From: JBIQKZ01 sp044464765
Lineage (GTDB): Bacteria; Pseudomonadota; Gammaproteobacteria; Burkholderiales; Burkholderiaceae_B
Assembly: GCA_044464765.1 (NCBI GenBank)
Contig: JBIQKZ010000003.1
Location: forward strand, 193,170 to 257,169
Length of the DNA stretch: 64,000 nt
Direction of reading: 5' to 3'
The notes under the pieces: generated by a model
Seen by the model: the letters and a program-made list of their open reading frames with translations, nothing else
Databases searched by the model: none
What the model was told of the DNA's origin: nothing
Position numbers and translations under genes: made by a program
In this document: positions 6,719-12,900 of the stretch, piece by piece
Numbering within the stretch: position 1 is the first letter of the stretch
Layout of the letters: each line of letters starts with the position of its first letter

Positions 6719-7071
6719 TGAAAGAAACGGTGTTCGCACGGATGATGAGGTGGGCTAAAGCCAAGGGCTGGAATCAGTCCAAGGTGGCCAATGAGCTTGG
6801 GCTGCCCGCCGCGCAGAACGTCTCCAACTGGAAAACACGGGGTGTGCCTCCTGAATGGCATGCCCCGATAGCAAGGCTGTTCGGGCGATCCGTCGATGAG
6901 CTGATTGGCACAACCGAAGAGAGTTCAGCGGCTACTGTCCGCAAGTGGCCCTTCCCGAAAATCGACGAAGCTAAGGTCTACGCCATGCAAGGCGATGATG
7001 CTGTGGCTCTCGAAAGAGCCTTTATAGTGGCCGCTGGCAATGTGGGCCTAGACATCAAAAAAACACCTTAG
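6718..7071 (+). CDS. CI-like prophage repressor without a peptidase domain
   Basis: Encodes 117 residues. Residues 1-55 form an HTH domain (GWNQSKVANELGLPAAQNVS, then NWKTRGVPPEWHAPIARLFG). The C-terminal 45 residues contain KWPFPKIDEAKVYAM, a short tail seen in small betaproteobacterial phage repressors, probably for dimerisation. It is far shorter than lambda CI and lacks any S24/LexA-type Ser-Lys cleavage domain, so RecA-stimulated self-cleavage should not be possible. It is divergent from the cro-like gene over shared operators and should keep both early operons silent in the lysogen. Confidence 0.8.
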   Translation: MKETVFARMMRWAKAKGWNQSKVANELGLPAAQNVSNWKTRGVPPEWHAPIARLFGRSVDELIGTTEESSAATVRKWPFPKIDEAKVYAMQGDDAVALERAFIVAAGNVGLDIKKTP

Positions 7072-7153
7072 TCGTGCTGTGTTATCGGTCTGAAACAGTA
7101 CGATCACCAAGTAACGAAAGTTTAGATTGATGTAGTTTTGTAAGGCAGTAGAA

Positions 7154-7252
7154 ATGATGTTTTTCAGTACCAGCGCAGCGGCCAAAGCGTTTATTGCTGC
7201 GGGCTTGGCGATTTTGGGTGTGGTGTGTTGGGATGCGTTTCGGCGCAAGTGA
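7154..7252 (+). CDS. Short hydrophobic peptide
   Basis: A 32-codon ORF downstream of the cI-like gene, starting with two ATGs after AAGG. The product has one membrane-spanning stretch (AFIAAGLAILGVVCWDAF) and a basic end (RRK). It would be co-transcribed with the repressor, where small membrane peptides sometimes mediate superinfection exclusion. Evidence is composition and position only. Confidence 0.4.
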   Translation: MMFFSTSAAAKAFIAAGLAILGVVCWDAFRRK

Positions 7253-7296
7253 TTCTGTTTGATGTGGGGATGTGAGCAGTGAAGTGCGCCGACAAT

Positions 7297-8100
7297 ATGA
7301 AGAAAAAACCAGATTACAGGGTGTACATTGACGAGGCCGGAGATGAGGGATTTAAGTTCCTGCCCGACGAGAAAGGGAGCTCTCGCTGGTTTGTATTGAG
7401 CGCAACCGTTGTGCGCGCCCATAATGACCATCTTCTGATCCAGGCCGCGAAGGAAGCAAGAAAGGTTCTTCAGAAGCCGGAAAAGCATACCCTCCACTTT
7501 AGGCATCTAAAGCATGAGCAGCGGATCCCGTTAGCGCGCATCATTAGCACTCTCCCGATTCGCACCATCAACATTTTGGTTCACAAGCCAACCATCCCAG
7601 ATCCAGAGCACTTTCAAAGAAAGCCCTACGAGCTTTACCGTTATTGCTGCCGTCTGCTAATGGAGAGAATCAGCTGGCTATGCAGAGATGGCAGGCCGCC
7701 AGACCAAGAGTCTTATATGGCAGAATTGATATTCTCAAATCGCTCTGCAATGTCCTACGAAGACCTCACCGGTTATTTAGCGAAGCTAATGGGCGTCGGC
7801 GGCAGCGGATACAATGGCATCCAGATTGACTGGGGTGCCATCGACCTAGGCATGGTGCGCGCCGTAAACCATGACCAAATGGCCGGACTCCAGATTGCAG
7901 ACGCGGTTGCCAGCGGTGTATTTTATGCTGTCCACCGGAGCATTTACGGGGAAACCGAGGGCAGATATTTGAGTCTGATGCGCGGGAAGCTTTATCGCCA
8001 TCGAGGCCGAGTTAACGGCTATGGAATGAAAGTTTGGTGCGATGATAAAGCAGAAACAGAAAGGGTCTTGGCGGCGTGTGCCAACCAAGGCCCGAAATAG
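7297..8100 (+). CDS. DUF3800-family protein in the immunity region
   Basis: Encodes 267 residues. The N-terminus has the acidic family signature VYIDEAGDEGF, and the C-terminal third has LQIADAVASGVFYAVHRS, the second conserved block of DUF3800. The family is predicted to have an RNase H-like fold with Asp/Glu metal ligands; biochemical roles are poorly known, and members are frequent on mobile elements and near defence genes. The ATG at 7297 is chosen; a GTG at 7279 is possible. It lies between the repressor and the plus-operon promoter, a slot for genes expressed in the lysogen, so an accessory role (defence or exclusion) is plausible but inferred. Confidence 0.82.
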   Translation: MKKKPDYRVYIDEAGDEGFKFLPDEKGSSRWFVLSATVVRAHNDHLLIQAAKEARKVLQKPEKHTLHFRHLKHEQRIPLARIISTLPIRTINILVHKPTIPDPEHFQRKPYELYRYCCRLLMERISWLCRDGRPPDQESYMAELIFSNRSAMSYEDLTGYLAKLMGVGGSGYNGIQIDWGAIDLGMVRAVNHDQMAGLQIADAVASGVFYAVHRSIYGETEGRYLSLMRGKLYRHRGRVNGYGMKVWCDDKAETERVLAACANQGPK

Positions 8101-8251
8101 ATTGTAGGCCCCTGGTTCGAGGATCCCACCCAATAAGGGCTGCCGTCTTTCGACGACCTCTACAAGTCCAGCGCTTGCCTACACTTGTAGTTTAGCAAAC
8201 TGCTCATTTTTGAGCAATGTTTTCCTATTGACAGTGATCATTTTGTGCGCC

Positions 8252-8276
8252 AACCCGCCCCGGCGGGTTTTCTTTT
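8252..8276 (+). terminator. Intrinsic terminator after the DUF3800 gene
   Basis: A GC-rich hairpin (AACCCGC with GCGGGTT around a 4-base loop, 8252-8269) is followed by a T-rich run TTTTCTTTT. It lies about 150 bases after the DUF3800 stop and would end the lysogenic plus-strand transcript. The 150 bases before it hold only short inverted repeats (CTACAAG/CTTGTAG at 8160-8190; a TGCTCA/TGAGCA palindrome near 8200). Confidence 0.7.
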
Positions 8277-8300
8277 GCCTGTTCGTTCTGCACCGTATGG

Positions 8301-8642
8301 CTAACGATTAAAAACCATAATCAAGACGATCACAAAAATAGCAATACCAACAACTATCGATGTTGCTTGGGCATTATTGACTGACTCCACAATGATGGCA
8401 TCCGCTTCTGAGTGCTTCTGCTGCGTTAGAGCATTCAACTCTTCAACGTAAAGAGCAAGAAACGCCTCCCGATCAGGCTCATCAAGCCCATTGGCAAAGA
8501 CTTCCAATTCATCTTGCAGGTCAATACTGGCCTGACCGATATTGCGCCCTTCGTTCGTGGCTTGGCTTAGCCCAGCCGAAAACCATTGCGCTTTTTCTCT
8601 GGCCATGGGCCGCAGCCGATTCTTCTGATCGATATCCAACAC
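8301..8642 (-). CDS. Tail-anchored membrane protein, immunity region
   Basis: A 113-residue protein with a soluble, acidic, helical N-terminal part (residues 1-90) and a single C-terminal hydrophobic segment (SIVVGIAIFVIVLIMVFNR), so it is probably anchored in the inner membrane with its bulk in the cytoplasm. It starts at a GTG with GGGGG just upstream. It is convergent with the DUF3800 gene and divergent from the LexA-box gene. No family is recognised. Location and topology would suit an exclusion or immunity accessory gene. Confidence 0.6.
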   Translation of the reverse strand: MLDIDQKNRLRPMAREKAQWFSAGLSQATNEGRNIGQASIDLQDELEVFANGLDEPDREAFLALYVEELNALTQQKHSEADAIIVESVNNAQATSIVVGIAIFVIVLIMVFNR

Positions 8643-8803
8643 AGCCCCCTAGTAACAAAACAATACGCAATCTTACCGCACTTGAAGTTAATAGCCCCTA
8701 GTTTGCTCGTTCTGAGTAGGGTTTTCCCTCCCCTATTTCGCTTTGCCCCATCCCTCGGACGTTTGCGCAATCCATCCACAAGTTATCCACCGCTTACACC
8801 TTG

Positions 8804-8823
8804 TACTGTTTATTTATACAGTG
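8804..8823 (+). promoter_or_regulatory. LexA (SOS) box
   Basis: The 20 bases here match the LexA consensus TACTG-(TA)5-CAGTA at 17 positions and contain the invariant CTGT-N8-ACAG. The box overlaps probable promoter elements: TTGTAC at 8801-8806, and either TATACA at 8815-8820 or TGTAAT at 8822-8827. It precedes the small gene at 8911-9114 by about 90 bases. A DnaA-box-like TTATCCACC lies just upstream (8783-8791). Confidence 0.78.
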
Positions 8824-8844
8824 TAATTTGGAGGTGCCAAAGGA

Positions 8845-8878
8845 AACGCCCCGCAAGGGTGAGAGCTTGCGAGGCGTT
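8845..8878 (+). promoter_or_regulatory. Strong hairpin in the leader of the LexA-controlled gene
   Basis: AACGCCCCGCAAG pairs with CTTGCGAGGCGTT (12 of 13 pairs) around an 8-base loop. No T-run follows, so it is not an ordinary terminator. A GGAGG lies before it and the ribosome binding site of the next gene (AGAGGA) lies 20 bases after it. It may stabilise the leader or tune translation. Confidence 0.5.
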
Positions 8879-8910
8879 GGAACTGCAATTTGCTATAAGA
8901 GGATAGCGAG

Positions 8911-9114
8911 ATGGATGATAACAATAAAGCGATCGAACCACTACAACATGCCTCTGTAATCGCAGAGCTTGATGAGCTGGATTCGTTAATTCTTCTCATG
9001 CTGACGTCTGATATGTCAACCATTGCCCCGGAAAGCCGTAAGCATCTTCTTGCCCTGGCCTATCGAGTCACGTCTGCAGCACTCGACAAAGCGCACGGTC
9101 GAATCACAGACTAG
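8911..9114 (+). CDS. LexA-controlled small protein, candidate antirepressor
   Basis: A 67-residue acidic, helical protein (IAELDELDSLILLMLTSD in the middle) with AGAGGA before its ATG. It has no obvious DNA-binding motif. It is the only gene behind the LexA box and lies next to the plus-operon control region. Because the prophage repressor lacks a self-cleavage domain, induction would need another SOS-linked factor. A small LexA-regulated protein at this place fits the role of Tum of phage 186 or the Gifsy antirepressors. That function is inference; the sequence shows only the regulation and the gene. Confidence 0.68.
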   Translation: MDDNNKAIEPLQHASVIAELDELDSLILLMLTSDMSTIAPESRKHLLALAYRVTSAALDKAHGRITD

Positions 9115-9140
9115 CACCCTCTTTTGCCTCTCCCCCGCTA

Positions 9141-9195
9141 AACAATTTGTTGGTTTTTTTAAACGCGCTGTTGACTTTATATTCAACACGGTGTT
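9141..9195. promoter_or_regulatory. Operator cluster OL1-OL3 at the plus-operon promoter
   Basis: Three 11-bp sites occur: AACACGGTGTT at 9185-9195 (perfect palindrome, same consensus as OR1 and OR2), a degenerate AACGCGCTGTT at 9162-9172 over the -35, and AACAATTTGTT at 9141-9151 (perfect palindrome with changed inner bases). Centre spacings are 23 and 21 bp. The arrangement mirrors the set at 6648-6705. Confidence 0.68.
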
Positions 9196-9199
9196 TAAT
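9171..9199 (+). promoter_or_regulatory. Early promoter of the plus operon (PL-equivalent)
   Basis: TTGACT (9171-9176), 17 bases, TTTAAT (9194-9199), identical in both hexamers and in spacing to the lytic promoter at 6637-6672. The predicted start is 9206, and the operator centre lies at -16, as for the other promoter. It should be silenced by the cI-like repressor and drives the recombination operon. Confidence 0.82.
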
Positions 9200-9292
9200 A
9201 CATACATCGCCTCACCCAACGCAAAGAACGACTTTAGGCATAGCCAGGTTTAGTACGGCCAAGGTGAAGCAGCAGTACCCCGCTAAGGCGGA

Positions 9293-9345
9293 TTGCTCTT
9301 TAACAACTCAGGGAATTTCAGGAGAGGGCGCGCAGAGATGTGCGC
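9293..9345 (+). promoter_or_regulatory. nut-like antitermination site (boxA and boxB)
   Basis: TTGCTCTTTAACAA (9293-9306) matches the boxA consensus used by ribosomal and lambda antitermination. About 20 bases on, a seven-pair hairpin GCGCGCA/TGTGCGC (one G-U pair) closes on a GAGA tetraloop (9328-9345), a GNRA-type loop like that recognised by N proteins in boxB. It lies about 90 bases after the promoter start and just before a terminator-like hairpin. No N-like gene was recognised. Confidence 0.65.
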
Positions 9346-9364
9346 TTTCAGGAAGGCTTCTAGG

Positions 9365-9389
9365 CCCAGCCCCTTTCGAGGCTGGGTTT
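9365..9389 (+). terminator. Weak terminator-like hairpin after the nut-like site
   Basis: CCCAGCC pairs with GGCTGGG around an 8-base loop, followed by only TTT. It lies at the distance where lambda has early terminators behind nut, so it may be the element that antitermination overcomes. The short T-run makes it weak. Confidence 0.42.
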
Positions 9390-10028
9390 GCCGCTAGCTG
9401 CCTAACAGCATGAGCAAGAACAGTAGGGACCGGACTTGCTTGTAGCTAATGGACAGCTTGATTGTCAGCTTGATCATGGCGATAGCCCTGATTTCGCTGG
9501 CAGGCCTGCCAACTGGTTAGGGTTGGCATTTATATAGCGCCGTGCCTGGCGCTTGCAGTCGGCTTATCTAGAACGCCTCCCGCGCCGCCGCTGCCCTAGG
9601 CCGGGATAGTCTCCCACGGCGGACGGCATTGGCCTTTAAGGTTGGTGCGACATCCATCGCACTCCATACGGGCCGCAACCTTCAGCGGTTTCACCCGCTG
9701 GCCAGTACTGACGTACCGGCTCGGAAAACATAGCAGAACTGTCGCACCCTCCCCTGAAATCCCCTGGCCGCAAAGAGATAGAACAGGCCAATGGTGCGAT
9801 TACGCACGGCTAGGCCCCGGGCTCAACCCTCCGCCCCGGACACAAGATCGTATGAGGCTATCGACCCGCACAGTACGCCAGGGAGGCTACAGGCTGCGCT
9901 GGTTGATTGATTGATGCGCCAGTACTGCGAGCCGTGAATAACGGGAGTAGCGCAGGCTGGCGTGTCCGGAAGTTATCCGCAAGCCTTGCGAGCCAGGGCT
10001 TACTGATGACAACCATAAGGAGAACGGA
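9390..10028 (+). other. Non-coding leader of the plus operon with repeated complementary motifs
   Basis: About 640 transcribed bases without a convincing gene. GTGCGA/TCGCAC forms a hairpin at 9645-9662; TCGCACC recurs at 9742-9748 and GGTGCGA at 9793-9799, so alternative pairings are possible. GCCAGTACTG recurs in two places (about 9700 and 9917). One open frame of 90 codons here is Arg/Pro-rich with no plausible product. The region could be a structured RNA, further terminators, or decayed genes. Confidence 0.4.
9449..9520 (+). CDS. Possible 23-residue hydrophobic peptide
   Basis: An ATG-initiated short frame encoding MDSLIVSLIMAIALISLAG and four more residues, a single membrane span, inside the long leader of the plus operon. 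There is no good ribosome binding site. It resembles type I toxin or leader peptides only in composition. Confidence 0.22.
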   Translation: MDSLIVSLIMAIALISLAGLPTG

Positions 10029-10205
10029 ATGAAGACTGAATATCGCCAGGGTTGGTACAGCGTGCGCCGCATTGTTGGGCGGAAGTGGGAGGTCGCGTAC
10101 TTCGACGGGTCGCATCACTGGTGCGAAGATGTGCGCGTTTCAGGCGGCCATGCCGGCGCGGCTTCCTATTGCAAGGGGCGCATCAATGCAGCCCGCTCCC
10201 GCTGA
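10029..10205 (+). CDS. Small basic phage protein, first gene of the plus operon
   Basis: Encodes 58 residues (MKTEYRQGWYSVRRIVGRKW at the start), basic and aromatic, with AAGGAG seven bases upstream of the ATG. It is the first well-supported gene after the early promoter and nut-like site. In lambda this is roughly where N lies; the protein is basic but lacks a clear Arg-rich RNA-binding helix, so equating it with N would be a guess. Its end overlaps the next gene by 20 bases. Confidence 0.6.
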   Translation: MKTEYRQGWYSVRRIVGRKWEVAYFDGSHHWCEDVRVSGGHAGAASYCKGRINAARSR

Positions 10206-10407
10206 CCCGGCCAACACCGACCCGCCGACTTGCTCGAAGGAATGCGGGTATCGGTTGCGGTTCGTCGGTTATGACCTCCAACGTAACGCCCTTCGCATGG
10301 AGACCGCCAGCATGGTGCAAGCGGAGCGTTGCGGATGGAATCTCAAGCCTGGGCGCATCGGCGGCCATCCGCTCGATTATGCGCCCTGCACCTACACCAA
10401 AAAGTAA
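10186..10407 (+). CDS. Hypothetical phage protein with Cys residues
   Basis: Encodes 73 residues starting MQPAPADPANTDPPTCSKEC, with AAGGGG before the ATG. A Cys pair (CSKEC) and later single Cys residues could bind metal, but there is no standard spacing. The central part (YRLRFVGYDLQRNALRMET) looks like a folded strand-helix unit. It overlaps the preceding gene by 20 bases. Function is unknown. Confidence 0.5.
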   Translation: MQPAPADPANTDPPTCSKECGYRLRFVGYDLQRNALRMETASMVQAERCGWNLKPGRIGGHPLDYAPCTYTKK

Positions 10408-10473
10408 TCCGCCCCTTCACCGGGGCCACCCAATCGCCACTTTTGCAGTGCTGCGATTTTCATGCGAGGACAT

Positions 10474-10848
10474 ATGAACGAACAACTACAAACCGCCCTG
10501 GCCGACCTACTCGGCAAGGCCAATTCAGGAATAGACGCAGGCGCATCGTTTCTGCAAGCGCAGTTGCCGGATGTGATTCAGCAGTTGTTGATGTGGAAGG
10601 CGGTTGTGAGCGGCTTGCTTTTCACGCTCTCTATCGTTGGGTTCATCGGCATTACCATCGCAATAATTCGCGTCTTGCGCAATACGGAGTTCTGGGACGG
10701 GAACGATATGCCGCCATCCTTCTTGGTTGCGGGCTTCATGAGCATTCTCTATTTTGCTCCCGCGTTGGTGTGGGATATCGACTGGCTCCAAATCCTACTA
10801 GCCCCAAAAATCTATCTAATCGAATACGCCGCATCGCTGGCGAAATAG
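10474..10848 (+). CDS. Phage membrane protein
   Basis: A 124-residue protein starting MNEQLQTALADLLGK, after AGGA. An amphipathic N-terminal region is followed by a strong membrane segment (about 50-72) and a second one (about 85-105), with a short loop containing EFWDGNDMPPSF. It is probably an inner-membrane protein with two spans. No match to known holins is evident, and an early-operon membrane protein could equally affect the host envelope or superinfection. A start four codons earlier is possible. Confidence 0.7.
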   Translation: MNEQLQTALADLLGKANSGIDAGASFLQAQLPDVIQQLLMWKAVVSGLLFTLSIVGFIGITIAIIRVLRNTEFWDGNDMPPSFLVAGFMSILYFAPALVWDIDWLQILLAPKIYLIEYAASLAK

Positions 10849-10857
10849 GAGCCAGCC

Positions 10858-11088
10858 ATGACCACTGAACTAGATACCCGCTGGAAGTCGATCAAAGACG
10901 GCCAGCCTAACTACGACGGGCAATTCGTCCTGCGAGTCAATCAACACGGCCACCTGCGCCTTGGTAGCCGCGTACTGAACTCCGACACCCAGCGCCATCA
11001 ATGGCAGGTGGACGGCGAAATCTGCAACACAGTCACGCACTACTTGCCTATTCCGCCGATTGTCTTGGAGTCTAGCCATGACCACTGA
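10858..11088 (+). CDS. DUF551-like phage protein
   Basis: A 76-residue protein with the layout of DUF551-type phage proteins: WKSIKDGQPNYDGQFVLRVN near the start, a changeable middle, and THYLPIPP near the end, where the family has a VTHW-P-P pattern. It has AGGAG before the ATG. The role of the family is unknown; members are common in lambdoid recombination operons. It overlaps the next gene by 11 bases. Confidence 0.62.
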   Translation: MTTELDTRWKSIKDGQPNYDGQFVLRVNQHGHLRLGSRVLNSDTQRHQWQVDGEICNTVTHYLPIPPIVLESSHDH

Positions 11089-11653
11089 TGCAGTACTTAC
11101 CGACGAGCGGACTGATGCGTCCGGCAGCTTCGGCTATGTCAGTCGCCCGAAAACCAAGCGATGCGGAAAGTGTGCAACCGTAAAGACGCACGACCAATTC
11201 AATAAAAGAACCAAGGCCAAAGATGGACTCCAGAGTAACTGTCGAGCCTGCACCGCCGCTCAGTATCTGAAGAATCGGGAGTTAATACGCTCACGTCAAC
11301 GTGAGACGTGGCCCGCTTATGCCGCCAAGAATCGTGACCGACTTGCGGCGAAAGACCGCAGGCGTAGGCAGGAGAATAGCTTGCTGGATGTCGAGTATCG
11401 GAGGGAATACAAGATAAGGTTCGCGCCAAAAATAGCGGCAAAGAATGCCGTTCGTTCAATGATTCTCACGGGCAGGATGAAGCAAACGCCGTGTGAAATA
11501 TGCGGCAAAGAGCCCGCGGATGCCCATCATGATGATTATGCAGAGCCGCTTAGCGTAAGGTGGCTGTGTCGATCACATCACGCCGAATGGCATGCGAAGA
11601 ACGGTGAGGCTCCAAATGGTCGCGCCGACGCCGCAATGGAGAAGCAGCCATGA
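11078..11653 (+). CDS. HNH-type zinc-binding putative endonuclease (paralogue 1)
   Basis: A 191-residue protein with an N-terminal zinc ribbon (CGKCATVKTHDQF, then CRAC), a long basic helical linker (about 70-130), and a C-terminal HNH-like motif: CEICG, HHDDY, then WLCRSHHAEWH. The same three-part layout recurs in the gene at 17099-17602, so the two are paralogues. Free-standing HNH proteins of this sort in phages are often homing endonucleases, or nucleases acting in packaging or recombination. Neither role is proven here. The ATG at 11078 follows GGAG. Confidence 0.75.
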   Translation: MTTDAVLTDERTDASGSFGYVSRPKTKRCGKCATVKTHDQFNKRTKAKDGLQSNCRACTAAQYLKNRELIRSRQRETWPAYAAKNRDRLAAKDRRRRQENSLLDVEYRREYKIRFAPKIAAKNAVRSMILTGRMKQTPCEICGKEPADAHHDDYAEPLSVRWLCRSHHAEWHAKNGEAPNGRADAAMEKQP

Positions 11654-11799
11654 AGTTCGAGATTCACTTCGAGCACGCGGACGGATCGACCGACAGCATC
11701 ATCCTGTCTGGCGACTCGATAGAAGAAATCCAGCAACTAGCCAAGGCCGAAGTCGATAAGCGAAATCCCGTCGACTATTGGTCTGAGCAAGTCGAATAA
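11650..11799 (+). CDS. Small acidic phage protein
   Basis: A 49-residue ORF linked to the preceding gene by an ATGA overlap. The sequence begins MKFEIHFEHADGSTDSIILS, suggesting a small beta hairpin followed by a helix (SIEEIQQLAKAEVDKR). This pattern is common in short phage proteins. It is followed by 630 bases without a well-supported gene. Confidence 0.62.
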   Translation: MKFEIHFEHADGSTDSIILSGDSIEEIQQLAKAEVDKRNPVDYWSEQVE

Positions 11800-11932
11800 C
11801 CCTCCCCGGCCCGGCCAGCCATAACCCATAGGTCACCCTGCCCGCGTCGGTTGCGTGGCAGGGCCATAAAGTATCCGTCCGGCCAGGGATGTGCCTCTGG
11901 TTCCGCACATGGACGTAAGCGGGCGGATTCTT

Positions 11933-12003
11933 GATGGTGGATAGTGTAGTCAGGTATGCATATCCGCCTTGCGGAAGGCCCGGTTCAAATCCGGCCACCA
12001 TCA
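11933..12003 (+). ncRNA. tRNA-like element with a truncated anticodon loop
   Basis: GATGGTG (11933-11939) pairs perfectly with CACCATC (11996-12002) as a seven-pair acceptor stem with A as discriminator. A T-arm with the standard GGTTCAAATCC (four of five pairs) and a D-arm-like segment with GTCAGG are present. The middle stem TCCGC/GCGGA (11963-11975) closes on only three bases (CTT), so there is no normal anticodon loop. The CCA end is not encoded. It looks like a tRNA that has lost its anticodon, either decayed or with a non-decoding role. Confidence 0.42.
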
Positions 12004-12114
12004 ACAATCGAAGCAGATGCCGTGCCCTGTTCTTTGCGGGGATGCAACGCGGTGCAGCTTCGCGTTTGGCCCACGATACGGGCCACCGAATACCTAAGAG
12101 AAGGGCCTGAGCGT

Positions 12115-12342
12115 ATGCAGTATGTACGTGCCTGCGGTGTGCCGTCGGGGGAGTTGCAGGAACCGACCGAGGCGATTGAGCGGCTAAGTGCAATCAGGCA
12201 GGCCCGCATAGCAGCAGTGCCAAGCAAGACGGTGGTGAGAGCCCACGCGGGAGACGTAACCCGCACCCCTACTTTCCCGAAAGCCCATTGCCACCAGTGG
12301 GTTTTCGCGAGAGTGCGCGGTGCACCGGCTTGGCCCCGGTGA
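12115..12342 (+). CDS. Doubtful small ORF
   Basis: Encodes 75 residues from an ATG at 12115 preceded by AAGGG. The first half is plausible (QEPTEAIERLSAIRQARIAA), but the second half is His/Arg/Pro-rich and contains the hairpin of a terminator-like element (12284-12305). It fills part of an otherwise empty 630-base stretch. It is kept only as a possibility. Confidence 0.25.
   Translation: MQYVRACGVPSGELQEPTEAIERLSAIRQARIAAVPSKTVVRAHAGDVTRTPTFPKAHCHQWVFARVRGAPAWPR
12284..12305 (+). terminator. Terminator-like hairpin inside the plus operon
   Basis: CCCATTG pairs with CAGTGGG (one G-U) around CCAC and is followed by TTTT. It would cut transcription before the recombination genes unless read-through or antitermination occurs, consistent with the nut-like site upstream. 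Confidence 0.5.
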
Positions 12343-12427
12343 ATGACTCCTTCTGGTACGTGTATGCAACGGCTGCCTTATGCCAGCCGACGCACTCTCT
12401 CTTCTTCCTCCTTTTCTGGAGAACATC

Positions 12428-12748
12428 ATGGATTTAGAACTACTCCCTGAAAACCGGGATCGGGTGGACACGCCCGTTCAGTACGACGCAGCCGAGCAAA
12501 CGATCAATCCCCATTTCGTGCGATCCATCATGGACGTCCTGGCCGAGAAAACCGGCAGCGACTGGAACATGAACGACGCTGGCTACTGGACGCGGACGCT
12601 GGACGCGAACGACTTCTTCAAAGATTTGAACGAAACGGAAATGCGCCAGATTCTATCGCTGATCGCCAACGCTCACGGCGCGGCCCATCACAACGTACAC
12701 AACCGTCTCGTTGACGTGATCGGCGAGATTGCAACGGAGGATGTATGA
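12428..12748 (+). CDS. Hypothetical phage protein
   Basis: A 106-residue acidic protein (MDLELLPENRDRVDTPVQYD) with TGGAGA before the ATG. The C-terminal half is helical (MRQILSLIANAHGAAHHNVH). No family is recognised. It is the first gene after the tRNA-like stretch and is joined to the next by an ATGA overlap. Confidence 0.7.
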   Translation: MDLELLPENRDRVDTPVQYDAAEQTINPHFVRSIMDVLAEKTGSDWNMNDAGYWTRTLDANDFFKDLNETEMRQILSLIANAHGAAHHNVHNRLVDVIGEIATEDV

Positions 12749-12891
12749 AAGCCATCTGGAGCCGAATCACATTGGAATGCTACCGCGCACCGGGCGACAA
12801 ACCAGCGCCCTGGTATGCGTACCCGTTAACCGTTGTATTCGTCATCGGCCTGTATGCGTTCGCGTCTATTGGCGAAGCTGTTGGATTTTGA
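12745..12891 (+). CDS. Small single-span membrane protein
   Basis: Encodes 48 residues with a basic, aromatic N-terminus (MKAIWSRITLECYRAPGDK) and a C-terminal hydrophobic span (LTVVFVIGLYAFASIG). The ATG overlaps the preceding stop. It is too small for family assignment and is probably an inner-membrane peptide of the early operon. Confidence 0.58.
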   Translation: MKAIWSRITLECYRAPGDKPAPWYAYPLTVVFVIGLYAFASIGEAVGF

Positions 12892-12900
12892 GGAAAAAAC

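Noticed and set aside
8160..8215. CTACAAG/CTTGTAG and TGCTCA/TGAGCA palindromes as further repressor operators
   Set aside because: They do not match the AACAC-N-GTGTT operator pattern and have no promoter of matching geometry next to them.
8783..8791. DnaA-box-like TTATCCACC in the immunity region as a phage origin
   Set aside because: A single imperfect box without iterons or an AT-rich unwinding region; too weak for an origin call.
9642..9914. Plus-strand ORF of 90 codons in the operon leader
   Set aside because: Arg/Pro-rich composition, no ribosome binding site, and it covers repeated complementary motifs; more likely non-coding.
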